Below, one piece after another: positions 15,007-22,978 of a stretch of DNA of 32,744 bases. Position 1 is the stretch's first letter, and each line of letters begins with the position of its first letter. Origin of the DNA: Terriglobia bacterium (GTDB lineage: Bacteria; Acidobacteriota; Terriglobia; Acidiferrales; UBA7541); contig JAIQGD010000073.1 in NCBI GenBank assembly GCA_020072765.1, positions 1 through 32,744 of the forward strand. The letters are read 5' to 3'. The notes under the pieces were generated by a model. It was given only the letters and a program-made list of their open reading frames with translations. It had not been told where the DNA came from and did no database searches. Both the position numbers and the translations under genes were made by a program.

Positions 15007-15471
15007 ATGCGGTTGCAGAAGGCCACCTCATTCGCGCTCTACGCCGTGCTGGAACTTGCCGCCGATCCGTTGCGCCAGCTCTCCGGCACCGACATCGCCG
15101 ACAAGTACGGCATCTCCGCGCATCATCTGGCCAAGGTCCTGCGCGATCTGGGGCGCGCCGGGCTGGTGGATTCGGCGCGCGGCGTGGGCGGCGGATACCG
15201 CTTCATCGGCAACGCCAAACGGCTCACGTTGTTCGATGTCATTCAGATTTTCGAGCCGGTGGCCTCGGAAAGCGCCGCCAGTCACGACTCCGAACTGGAA
15301 ACCGACGCAGGGCACGCCTTGCACATCGTGTTGAACGAGATCGATGACCACGCCATCGCCACGTTCCGCTCCATCACCATCTCCACCATGCTCAAGCTGA
15401 TTGCCCGCCGCCCGTGGGAGAGTGCCGCCAAGCCCGCGAAATCCGCCGGCAAAGCAGCGTCCGATCGCTGA
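15007..15471 (+). CDS. Rrf2-family transcriptional regulator without cysteines
   Basis: The 154-residue protein has the Rrf2 winged helix: ATSFALYAVLELAADP, then GTDIADKYGISAHHLAKVLRDLGRAGLV (recognition helix) and the wing DSARGVGGGYRF. Family members such as IscR and NsrR bind Fe-S clusters through three cysteines in the region after the wing helix; this protein has no cysteine at all. It therefore belongs to the cluster-free part of the family or senses something else. The target is unknown; the GNAT gene just upstream is the obvious partner. Confidence 0.88.
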   Translation: MRLQKATSFALYAVLELAADPLRQLSGTDIADKYGISAHHLAKVLRDLGRAGLVDSARGVGGGYRFIGNAKRLTLFDVIQIFEPVASESAASHDSELETDAGHALHIVLNEIDDHAIATFRSITISTMLKLIARRPWESAAKPAKSAGKAASDR

Positions 15472-15590
15472 GCCACCCTTGTTCACGAAAAAGCATGCCC
15501 CGATTCGGATCATTTCGTTCAAGGCTGGTTAGCGCGCAGACTGACTGGTCATGTCGAAAACCATCCCGTTCCCGGATTGGGAAACTCGCC

Positions 15591-15617
15591 AACGGTAAAA
15601 GTGCCTGGCTTACCGTT
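15591..15617. repeat. 8-bp stem-loop upstream of cheA (first)
   Basis: AACGGTAA (15591-15598) pairs perfectly with TTACCGTT (15610-15617) around an 11-base loop. There is no T-run after it, so it is more likely a protein site or an RNA structure than a terminator for the Rrf2 gene. Confidence 0.45.
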
Positions 15618-15927
15618 CGCATCTCCCATGCAGTCTGCCGCAGGAGTGCCACGGTCTGCTCCGGCATGTACTTCTCACTCGGCGTGTCCAGCAGTCCTCG
15701 TTAAGGAATTCCTACCCACCGGCAAGCGCTCCTCTCTGGGTACCGCCGCCTGCCCGCGGGGCTTGCCAATTGTTCGGTTCCGATCATTCACTGCGTCGTC
15801 GTGCCCTGGGTGGGGTTCACATCGCCTCGCGCAGCTTCGCGGTGGTCTCCTGCGGCGTGTATCGCTTCCTCTTCATCGAATCCTTCCGCCTTTGCAATCG
15901 GTTGGACCCTCATGTCCGCGGGCACAA

Positions 15928-15963
15928 CGCGACGGAGTGGACCAGAACTAAAGTCCCGTCGCG
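15928..15963. repeat. 8-bp stem-loop upstream of cheA (second)
   Basis: CGCGACGG (15928-15935) and CCGTCGCG (15956-15963) are perfect complements around a 20-base loop. It lies 170 bases before the cheA start, within the likely leader or promoter zone. Confidence 0.45.
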
Positions 15964-16132
15964 CAGGACCGATAACGTGCTATGTGCTCGATCCGCGGGA
16001 GCAAGTGGTGTGGAACAAGGCGAGGGCTAACCAACTGTTTCAGGACGTCCCCAGGCCGTGTAGGGCAGGCACTGCCGCAACGGTCGCCGGGGGAGCGAAA
16101 GAAGAGCCTGAGTGTCCGAGGGGTACTAGGTC

Positions 16133-18862
16133 ATGAGCGATGTGGAGATCGTTAAAGAATTCTTAGTGGAGAGTTATGAGAACTTGGATCGTCTGGACCG
16201 GGACTTGGTCGCCTTGGAGAAAGATCCCGGCAACCGCGAGACGCTGGCCAGCGTGTTTCGCACCATTCATACCATCAAGGGGACCTCGGGTTTTCTGGCC
16301 TTCAACCAGCTGGAGGCTGTGACGCATGTCGGTGAAAGTCTGTTGGCGAAATTGCGCGACGGCCAACTCACGCTGAGCCCTGAAATCACGACCGCCTTGC
16401 TGGCCATGGTGGATGCCGTTCGCCAGATACTGGGAAATATCGAAGCCGCGGGCAACGAAGGGGAGCGTGACGACCAGGGACTGATCTCCACTTTAACGCA
16501 GCTGCTTCCGGCGAAAGCGGAGTCGAGCCCGCCTCCGGGCCCAGCGCCAGCCAAAGAGGAGGCTCCGCCGACCGCTGCGCCGCGTCCCACACCGAACGTG
16601 GGCGAAATCCTGATCAAGCGGGGCGCGGCGAAGGTGAGCGAAGTATACGAAGCGGTGCAGCAGCAAAACGCGGGGGACCCACGGCACGTTGGCGAAATCC
16701 TGGTGGAACAAGGAGCCGTGAAGCCGCAGGACGTGCTGGAAGCGCTGAACGTGCAGCAGCAGGCCCGCGGGCAGAGTGCCAGCGACAGCACCATTCGCGT
16801 CGACGTGAGCCAACTGGACCGGCTGATGAACCGGGTCGGCGAATTGGTCCTGCTGCGCAACCAGATCGTGCAATACACCAATTCCACCGAAGACAGCGGG
16901 TTATTGGCCACCAGCCAGCGGCTGAACCTCATCACGACGGAACTGCAGGAAGGCGTGATGAAGACGCGCATGCAGCCCATCGACAACATTTGGAACAAGT
17001 TTCCGAGAACCGTGCGCGACGTGGCGGTGGGATGCGGCAAGCAGGTGCGCATCGAGATGCAAGGCAAAGAGACGGAACTCGATAAAACCATCATCGAGGC
17101 CATCAAGGACCCGCTCACGCATCTGGTGCGCAATGCGGTCGATCATGGGATTGAGTCTTCCGAAGCGCGCAAAGCAGCGGGGAAAGACCCCGAAGGGCGG
17201 CTGTTCTTGCGGGCGTTTCACGAGGGCGGGCAGGTCAACATCGAAATCAGCGACGACGGGGCCGGGCTGGACTACGAGAAAATCCGCGCCAAGGCGATTC
17301 AGAAGGGGCTGATCACCGCGGACCAGGCGGCACGGATGACCGAGCGCGAGATCGCCAACCTCATCTGGCTGCCGGGCTTTTCCACGGCGGAAAAAGTCAC
17401 CAACGTTTCCGGCCGCGGCGTGGGCATGGACGTGGTGAAGACGAACATCGAGAAGATCGGGGGCACCGTGGATGTGCAGTCCAAGCCGGGACAGGGCTCC
17501 ACCGTGCGCATGAAGATTCCCCTGACCCTGGCGATTATCCCGGCCTTGATGGTGACCACCGGAGGAGACCGCTACGCCATTCCACAGGTCAGCCTGCTCG
17601 AACTGGTGCGTCTGGAAGGAGAACAGGCGCGCAAGGGCATTGAACTGGTCAACGGAGCGCCCGTCCATCGCCTGCGGGGGCAACTGCTTCCTCTCGTCTA
17701 TTTGAACCGGGAACTGAAAGCCGACGCCCAAGCGCGGGAGGCGGGAGCCTCGCGAGCAACCTCCAGGGCCGACCTGGAGACACTGGATTTTACCCTGGCC
17801 CGGGACAAGCACGGGCAGTGGATCGGCCGGCTCCGACAGCTTCTGGACGGCAAGACGACGATGACGGTGGAGCAAGCGGGTTCTCACACGTCGTGTGCTC
17901 TGGGGAAATGGCTCTATTCGTCGGGCCTGAAGGAGTACGGCGACATCGCGGAGATGCAGGCGCTGGAGGCGACGCACCAGCGGTTTCACGAACTGGTGCG
18001 GGAAATCGTCGTGCACAGCGTGAATGGCAAGCAGAATGAGGCGCAGCGCGAATTCGGCAATGTCGAGCCGCTCTCCAAGAAGATCATCGAGCTGCTGACG
18101 GTTGTGGAAAAGAAGGTCCTCGAGACGCAGAACGCGAACATCGTCGTACTGCGGGCCGATGACCAGCAGTTTGGGCTGGTGGTGGATGAAATCAACGACA
18201 CCGAGGAGATCGTGGTCAAGCCGCTGAGCAAGCAGTTAAAGAGCGTCAACACCTACGCCGGCGCCACCATCATGGGCGACGGCAAGGTGGCGCTGATTCT
18301 GGATGTGCTCGGCCTGGCGCAGCGCGCCAGCGTCATTTCCGAGGTTCGGGATCGCGCGGAGGCCAAGGCGGATTCCGAAAATGAGGGCGCGACCGGGGAC
18401 AAACAGACGCTGGTCATCTTCACCGGTCCGGACGATGCGCGGATGGCCCTGCCTTTGGGCGCTCTGGCTCGCCTGGAAGAGTTTCCGGCTTCGCAAGTGG
18501 AAAAGTCGGGAAGTGAATCCGTCATTCAATATCGCGGCCAGATCCTTCCACTGGTCCAGCTGAGCGAGGTGCTGGAAGAAAGGCGCCAGAGCCCTCGTCA
18601 CACGCCGCCTCCCGCGGATTCGGGTTCGCTTCAGGTTCTGGTCTGCAATCACGAAGGGCGGGCCGTCGGCCTGGTGGTGGAACGGATCCTCGACATCGTC
18701 GAGGACCGGGTGGACGTGAAGTCTCCAGCGACGCGGGCGGGTGTCCTCTACGCGGCGATAATCCAGACTCGTGTAACCGAAATGCTGGACCTCGACGCCC
18801 TCTTCCACGCCGCTACCCCCACACAAGAGCACGAGGAAGAATTTGCAAAGGTGGGTGACTGA
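16133..18862 (+). CDS. cheA: CheA histidine kinase with CZB zinc domain inside P5 and a second CheW domain
   Basis: CheA autophosphorylates in receptor arrays and passes phosphate to CheY/CheB; cytosolic. The 909 residues read: P1/HPt with His46 (RTIHTIKGTSGF); Pro-rich linker (about 130-153); two repeats with VGEILIKRG (156-164) and VGEILVEQG (186-194) in place of a recognisable P2; P3 dimerisation (about 220-283); P4 ATPase with HLVRNAVDHGIE (330-341), DDGAGL (374-379) and GRGVGMD (427-433); P5 CheW-like domain starting near 465. After LVYLNREL (521-528) P5 is interrupted by about 120 residues that form a CZB domain (HGQW with His560, CALGKW with Cys588, THQRFH with His615 and His619). P5 resumes at about 668. 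A second CheW-like domain covers about 757-892. The start ATG has a modest AGG/GAGGGG upstream. cheW begins three bases after its stop. Confidence 0.95.
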   Translation: MSDVEIVKEFLVESYENLDRLDRDLVALEKDPGNRETLASVFRTIHTIKGTSGFLAFNQLEAVTHVGESLLAKLRDGQLTLSPEITTALLAMVDAVRQILGNIEAAGNEGERDDQGLISTLTQLLPAKAESSPPPGPAPAKEEAPPTAAPRPTPNVGEILIKRGAAKVSEVYEAVQQQNAGDPRHVGEILVEQGAVKPQDVLEALNVQQQARGQSASDSTIRVDVSQLDRLMNRVGELVLLRNQIVQYTNSTEDSGLLATSQRLNLITTELQEGVMKTRMQPIDNIWNKFPRTVRDVAVGCGKQVRIEMQGKETELDKTIIEAIKDPLTHLVRNAVDHGIESSEARKAAGKDPEGRLFLRAFHEGGQVNIEISDDGAGLDYEKIRAKAIQKGLITADQAARMTEREIANLIWLPGFSTAEKVTNVSGRGVGMDVVKTNIEKIGGTVDVQSKPGQGSTVRMKIPLTLAIIPALMVTTGGDRYAIPQVSLLELVRLEGEQARKGIELVNGAPVHRLRGQLLPLVYLNRELKADAQAREAGASRATSRADLETLDFTLARDKHGQWIGRLRQLLDGKTTMTVEQAGSHTSCALGKWLYSSGLKEYGDIAEMQALEATHQRFHELVREIVVHSVNGKQNEAQREFGNVEPLSKKIIELLTVVEKKVLETQNANIVVLRADDQQFGLVVDEINDTEEIVVKPLSKQLKSVNTYAGATIMGDGKVALILDVLGLAQRASVISEVRDRAEAKADSENEGATGDKQTLVIFTGPDDARMALPLGALARLEEFPASQVEKSGSESVIQYRGQILPLVQLSEVLEERRQSPRHTPPPADSGSLQVLVCNHEGRAVGLVVERILDIVEDRVDVKSPATRAGVLYAAIIQTRVTEMLDLDALFHAATPTQEHEEEFAKVGD

Positions 18863-18865
18863 GCC

Positions 18866-19271
18866 ATGGCGAATTCCCGGCAATTCTGCACGTTTTACCT
18901 GGACAACCACCTGTTCGGAATCGAGCTATCGAAAGTCCAGGAAGTGATTCTGCAGCGCGAACTGACCAAGGTTCCCCTCGCGCCATTTGTGGTGCGCGGG
19001 CTGATGAATTTGCGCGGGCAGATCGTCATTGCCATGGACCTGCGGCGCCAGTTGGAACTTCCCGGCCGTCAGCCTGCTCGTTGATGAAATTGGCGACGTG
19101 GTCGCGGCCGGAGACGAAACATTCGAACCTCCTCCGGAAACCCTCCGTGGCACGCTGCGGTCGGCGATTCTCGGCGTGCACAAGCTCGACAAGCAGTTGA
19201 TGCACGTCCTCGATACCGAGCGTGCATGCGCTATGGAGGAACGCACGGAACTGGCAACGTCGGATCGGTAA
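18866..19271 (+). pseudogene. cheW: cheW broken by an internal deletion and frameshift
   Basis: The first frame (18866-19084) gives a normal CheW start, QFCTFYLDNHLFGIELSKVQ through RGLMNLRGQIVIAMDLRRQL, then ends in LELPGRQPAR and a stop. The rest of CheW continues in another frame from about 19064: AVSLLVDEIGDVV, then FEPPPETLRG and LMHVLDTERA, ending at 19271. Between the two halves about 18-20 residues found in normal CheW (a strand usually like MNVVVRxxDG) are missing, and the frame shifts by +1. CheW couples receptors to CheA, so the product should not work unless the shift is an assembly error. It lies between cheA (3-base gap) and the porin gene. Confidence 0.8.
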
Positions 19272-19284
19272 CCGGGGGAGAGCT

Positions 19285-21099
19285 ATGAAAGTAATCAGAT
19301 GCATTACCTGCCTCATGTTGCTCGCCGCCTTCGTGTTTGGACTGGCCCCGCGGCTGGCGGCCGCCGGGAACAACGATGGGGGCAAAACGGAGACCGCGGC
19401 AGCGCCACCAGCCGGCCACCATCCGGCAGCGGAGAAGACGGCGCCAGCGGCGCCGGCACCCGACTCAACCGTGGTAATCGAGTTACAACAACTGCGGGAA
19501 GCGGTCCAGATCCAGACACAGAACTTCGCCGAGCATAGCCGGGAGCTCGAAAGCGAGCGAACGGCTCTGCGCGAAGAACTCGATCGCATCTCCGCGCTGG
19601 AAGCAAAGCTCGGCGTCACGGCCAATCTCGCCGCATCCTCCGCGGCTCTGGCGGCGACCGGGGCAAACGCCGCAATCGGGCCCACCGTTGGCGCAGCCAC
19701 AAAGGCGCCCTCCGCACAGGGTCAGGATCTTGGAAAGAAAATCGAGAGTCTCGAGGCCAAGATCAAGAACTTCGGGCCATTTTCCTTTGGCGGCGATTTC
19801 CGCCTGCGCGATGAGCCGTATTTCGGCGGACCGGTCAATCAGTCGCAAGCCCGCAACCGCGAGCGGTACCGCGCCCGGCTGTACATCAACGCGAAGCTGA
19901 ACAACGACATCAGCGGCGGGGTCGGTCTCTCGACCGGTGACCTCAACGATCCGATTACGTCGAACCAGACGGCGAACCAATTCTTCACGCGCAAGCCATT
20001 CGCCCTCGACCGCGCTTTTATCAACTATAACCCGCACCAGTTCAAGGCCCTGACGCTGACCGGCGGGAAGTTCGCCTATCCCTGGTACCGCACGCAGCTC
20101 ACCTGGGACGACGACATCTTCCCCGAAGGCGTGGCCCAGAAGCTCGAGTGGACATCCGACAACTGGAAGGTACTGCGGCAATTCGCGTTGATTGGATTTC
20201 AGCTGCCGTTCGCCGAAACCCAGAACCCGGAAGCGATCAAGACCTACACGCAACCCGTCAGCGCCCCCCTCCCGTATACCACCGGCAGCATTCACCAGAG
20301 CGTGGTGTACGGTGGACAGATTCAGACACGTTGGCAGCTCACCCGTTGGCTGAAGTTCACGGCGGACACGGCCTTCTATAACTTCCACAATGCCGACCCG
20401 ATCGCGCTGGCCAATCAGGTTGGCTACGGCAACGCGAGCGCCTCGAGCCCGGGCGCCGGACTCTATACGCTGAACAACACGCTGACCAACTCGTTCCAGA
20501 CGGTGACGGCAAGCGTCACGGCAACGGGCACCAGCGGCACCACTCCGGGCGGCATCACCGTCAGCAAACAGATCATCGCCGCGAAGCTGAATTCGAAGTT
20601 CGCTCTTTCCGATTCGATCGCGCAATTCGACATCAAGACCTGGTCGGATCGGTGGCCGATTCGCTTCCTGGGCGATTACGTTCAAAATACCGAGGCGTGC
20701 GGCAACCAGCCGGGTGTGGCTCCCCTCACGGCGGCGCAACTCACCACCCTCGGGAAAACCGCCAACGTGGTGGTCGCCACCGTCAACGGCGCTTGCAATC
20801 CTCACGAACGCCGCGCCCACTGGATCGAGAGTCGCTTCGGCCGTCTGCAGGAAAAGGGCGACTGGCAATTTGCCTACACCCACATGCTGATCGACCGGGA
20901 AGCGGTCATGTCGCTGTTCGACTTTAGCGACATCCGGCAAGGCAGCAACGTCCAGCAGAATCGCGTGGAAGCCTACTACCAGGCTCACAAGAACGTCCAA
21001 GTCGGCTTCACGGGCTTCTTCGGCCGGCAGATGGGCACTACCAACGCAACCGAAACCGAACTGAAGCGGTTGCAGTTCGACGTGCTCTACAAGTTCTAA
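19285..21099 (+). CDS. putative outer-membrane porin (Porin_5-like)
   Basis: The 604-residue protein starts with a signal peptide (MKVIRC, hydrophobic LMLLAAFVFGL, cleavage near LAAAG). An Ala/Pro-rich linker and a coiled-coil-like segment (VVIELQQLREAVQIQT, LESERTALREEL) follow, then a long beta-rich part beginning FSFGGDFRLRDEPYFGG and ending in VLYKF. The final Phe is the usual beta-barrel assembly signal. The fold and layout match putative porins of the Porin_5 type: a trimeric barrel with a periplasmic coiled coil. I chose the ATG at 19285 because GGGGGAG is four bases upstream and it gives the signal peptide. The cargo is unknown. Its place inside a che operon is unusual. Confidence 0.8.
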   Translation: MKVIRCITCLMLLAAFVFGLAPRLAAAGNNDGGKTETAAAPPAGHHPAAEKTAPAAPAPDSTVVIELQQLREAVQIQTQNFAEHSRELESERTALREELDRISALEAKLGVTANLAASSAALAATGANAAIGPTVGAATKAPSAQGQDLGKKIESLEAKIKNFGPFSFGGDFRLRDEPYFGGPVNQSQARNRERYRARLYINAKLNNDISGGVGLSTGDLNDPITSNQTANQFFTRKPFALDRAFINYNPHQFKALTLTGGKFAYPWYRTQLTWDDDIFPEGVAQKLEWTSDNWKVLRQFALIGFQLPFAETQNPEAIKTYTQPVSAPLPYTTGSIHQSVVYGGQIQTRWQLTRWLKFTADTAFYNFHNADPIALANQVGYGNASASSPGAGLYTLNNTLTNSFQTVTASVTATGTSGTTPGGITVSKQIIAAKLNSKFALSDSIAQFDIKTWSDRWPIRFLGDYVQNTEACGNQPGVAPLTAAQLTTLGKTANVVVATVNGACNPHERRAHWIESRFGRLQEKGDWQFAYTHMLIDREAVMSLFDFSDIRQGSNVQQNRVEAYYQAHKNVQVGFTGFFGRQMGTTNATETELKRLQFDVLYKF

Positions 21100-21217
21100 C
21101 CGAAATGTCCGGAGTAGCCGATTCTAAGAGAGGTTGGACAGCAGAGACCAATTGGGGACGCAGTGACCGTTCGGGAATTGGGAGCTTCGCTCGGAAACGT
21201 CATAAGGAGAGGGAACC

Positions 21218-22909
21218 ATGAGACTTACAGTTGGAAAGAAACTAGGGTTTGGTTTCGGGATTGTGCTGGCTCTGATGGTAGCCAGCACGACGCTGGCCTA
21301 CTTCAAGGTCTCGGCCATTCAAGAGATGCAGCGCATGAACGCCGACGTCCGCACCCCGTCCGTGATAGCGGACAAGGACCTCCAGAAAGATCTCAATCAG
21401 ATCGGCGCCAAGTCACGCCAGGCAGTCCTCGGTGGAGGCGACCGGGAGAAATTCAACGAAGCAAAGCGGCTGTACGAGGACACGGCGGCAGCTGTCGCGA
21501 AAGACCTCGCCCGGCTGGATGAACTCTCGGTCAACTGGACTCTCCAGGCGAATCGAGACCGTCTTGCCAGTGTGAAGGAAGAAATCCCCAAATTCGAAAA
21601 GGAGTCGGAAGAGGGGATGGCGATGGCCAACAGTGGCGTAAAGGACGCGATCGCCAAAGGCGACGAGATCATAGAACAGAAGGCGACGACGCGTAACGCG
21701 GGTATCAAGAAGAATTTGCAAGAAATGGCCGAATCCCAAACGACACTCATGCACGAGACTCAGGGCCGGCTGAATTCGGACATCCGGACGCTGGTCTGGA
21801 CTCTGGTGGTTTCCACGCTCGTGGCCCTGCTGATTGCGATCACGGTTGCCATCTACCTGAGCCGGGCCATTTCCAAGGCTACCGGCGCCGCGCTCGAAAA
21901 TGCGGAAGCGATCGCCGCGGGGGACCTGACGTCCGCGGAAATCGCCGTGTCCAGCAAGGACGAGCTGGGCGATCTGGCCGCCGCCATCAACAAGATGCAG
22001 AGCAAGTTGCGGAGCATCATCGAGTCCATCAGCGAGAACGCGCAACAAGTGGCCAGCGCCAGCGAGGAGCTGTCCTCCACCAGCCAGCAGATCACCGCCA
22101 ACTCCGAAGAGACCTCCAGCCAGGCCCAGGTGGTATCGAGCGCCAGCGAGCAGGTGAATAAGAATCTGCAGACCGTGGCCACCGGTTCGGAAGAAATGGG
22201 CGCGAGCATCAAGGAAATCGCCAAGAACGCTACCGAATCGGCGAAGGTCGCCACCGGTGCGGTGCGGGTGGCGGAAGAGACCAATCAGGTCGTGAGCAAG
22301 CTGGGGGATTCCAGCGTCGAGATCGGGCAGGTGATCAAGGTGATCACCTCGATTGCCCAACAGACCAATCTGCTAGCCTTGAATGCCACCATCGAAGCGG
22401 CCCGCGCCGGCGAAGCCGGCAAGGGTTTCGCGGTGGTGGCCAACGAGGTCAAGGAACTGGCCAAGCAGACGGCCAAGGCCACCGAGGACATCAGCCGGAA
22501 GATCGAGGCCATCCAAGACGACACCAAGAACGCCGTCGGCGCCATCAGCCAGATCGGCGAAGTGATCAAGCAGGTCAACGACATTTCCAATACGATTGCC
22601 ACGGCCGTGGAAGAGCAGAGCGCCACGACCAACGAGATGGCGCGGAACGTGACGGAGGCGGCGAAAGGCTCGGTCGCGATCACCCAGAACATCGCCGGGG
22701 TCGCCGGGGCGGCGAAGAATACCGCACAAGGCGCCAATGACTCGGCGAAGGCGGCGCAGGCTCTGGCCGAGATGTCCACCAAGCTGCGCCAACTGGTTTC
22801 GCAGTTCAAGATCGACGATGTGAGTTCCGGGCATCCGGGGAAGCCGCAGATGTCGAGGGTGGTGAGCCCCAAGCTGGTTCGGGAGCCGGTCCCGTCATAT
22901 CAGTCGTAA
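21218..22909 (+). CDS. methyl-accepting chemotaxis protein
   Basis: This is a 563-residue transmembrane chemoreceptor. TM1 covers about residues 9-29, a four-helix-bundle-type periplasmic sensor about 30-190, TM2 about 191-214, then HAMP (about 215-268) and a long cytoplasmic coiled coil. The tip that binds CheA/CheW is [23 protein letters not shown], followed by [12 protein letters not shown]. Ser/Thr/Glu/Gln-rich stretches ([18 protein letters not shown]) offer methylation sites for CheR/CheB. The C-terminus has no NWETF-like CheR tether. AAGGAGAGGG precedes the ATG. The ligand is not predictable; the sensor has no PAS or Cache motif and looks like a helical-bundle type. Confidence 0.95.
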   Translation: MRLTVGKKLGFGFGIVLALMVASTTLAYFKVSAIQEMQRMNADVRTPSVIADKDLQKDLNQIGAKSRQAVLGGGDREKFNEAKRLYEDTAAAVAKDLARLDELSVNWTLQANRDRLASVKEEIPKFEKESEEGMAMANSGVKDAIAKGDEIIEQKATTRNAGIKKNLQEMAESQTTLMHETQGRLNSDIRTLVWTLVVSTLVALLIAITVAIYLSRAISKATGAALENAEAIAAGDLTSAEIAVSSKDELGDLAAAINKMQSKLRSIIESISENAQQVASASEELSSTSQQITANSEETSSQAQVVSSASEQVNKNLQTVATGSEEMGASIKEIAKNATESAKVATGAVRVAEETNQVVSKLGDSSVEIGQVIKVITSIAQQTNLLALNATIEAARAGEAGKGFAVVANEVKELAKQTAKATEDISRKIEAIQDDTKNAVGAISQIGEVIKQVNDISNTIATAVEEQSATTNEMARNVTEAAKGSVAITQNIAGVAGAAKNTAQGANDSAKAAQALAEMSTKLRQLVSQFKIDDVSSGHPGKPQMSRVVSPKLVREPVPSYQS

Positions 22910-22912
22910 TCT

Positions 22913-22960
22913 GCGGATGCCGCGCCCGCGGATGCCGCGCTGACCACGCGGCATCCGCGG
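22913..22960. repeat. 14-bp perfect hairpin with an extra half-copy between mcp and cheB
   Basis: GCGGATGCCGCG occurs twice in tandem (22913-22924 and 22928-22939) and is followed by its inverse. The second copy with two extra bases (22926-22939) pairs over 14 bases with 22947-22960 around a 7-base loop. The first copy can compete for the same partner. No T-run follows, so it probably protects or attenuates the mcp-cheB transcript instead of ending it. Confidence 0.7.
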
Positions 22961-22978
22961 CAAAAAGGTAAACAGGCC

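Larger units (their letters stand above)
15472..16132. other. 661-base spacer upstream of cheA, no certain gene
   Basis: No open frame here looks like a conserved protein. It contains two stem-loops (15591-15617 and 15928-15963), described separately. A 74-codon frame from ATG 15912 ends with a TGA that overlaps the cheA ATG and contains the PAS-like phrase VLDPREQVVWNKARANQLF, but it lacks a ribosome binding site. The stretch must contain the promoter of the chemosensory operon; I see no clear sigma70 or sigma28 boxes. Confidence 0.5.

Noticed and set aside
15606-15621. Possible sigma54 promoter (TGGCTT..TTCGCA) before cheA
   Set aside because: GG and GC are 10 bases apart as required, but the -24 and -12 blocks match poorly, the site is over 500 bases from cheA, and no sigma54 activator gene is near.
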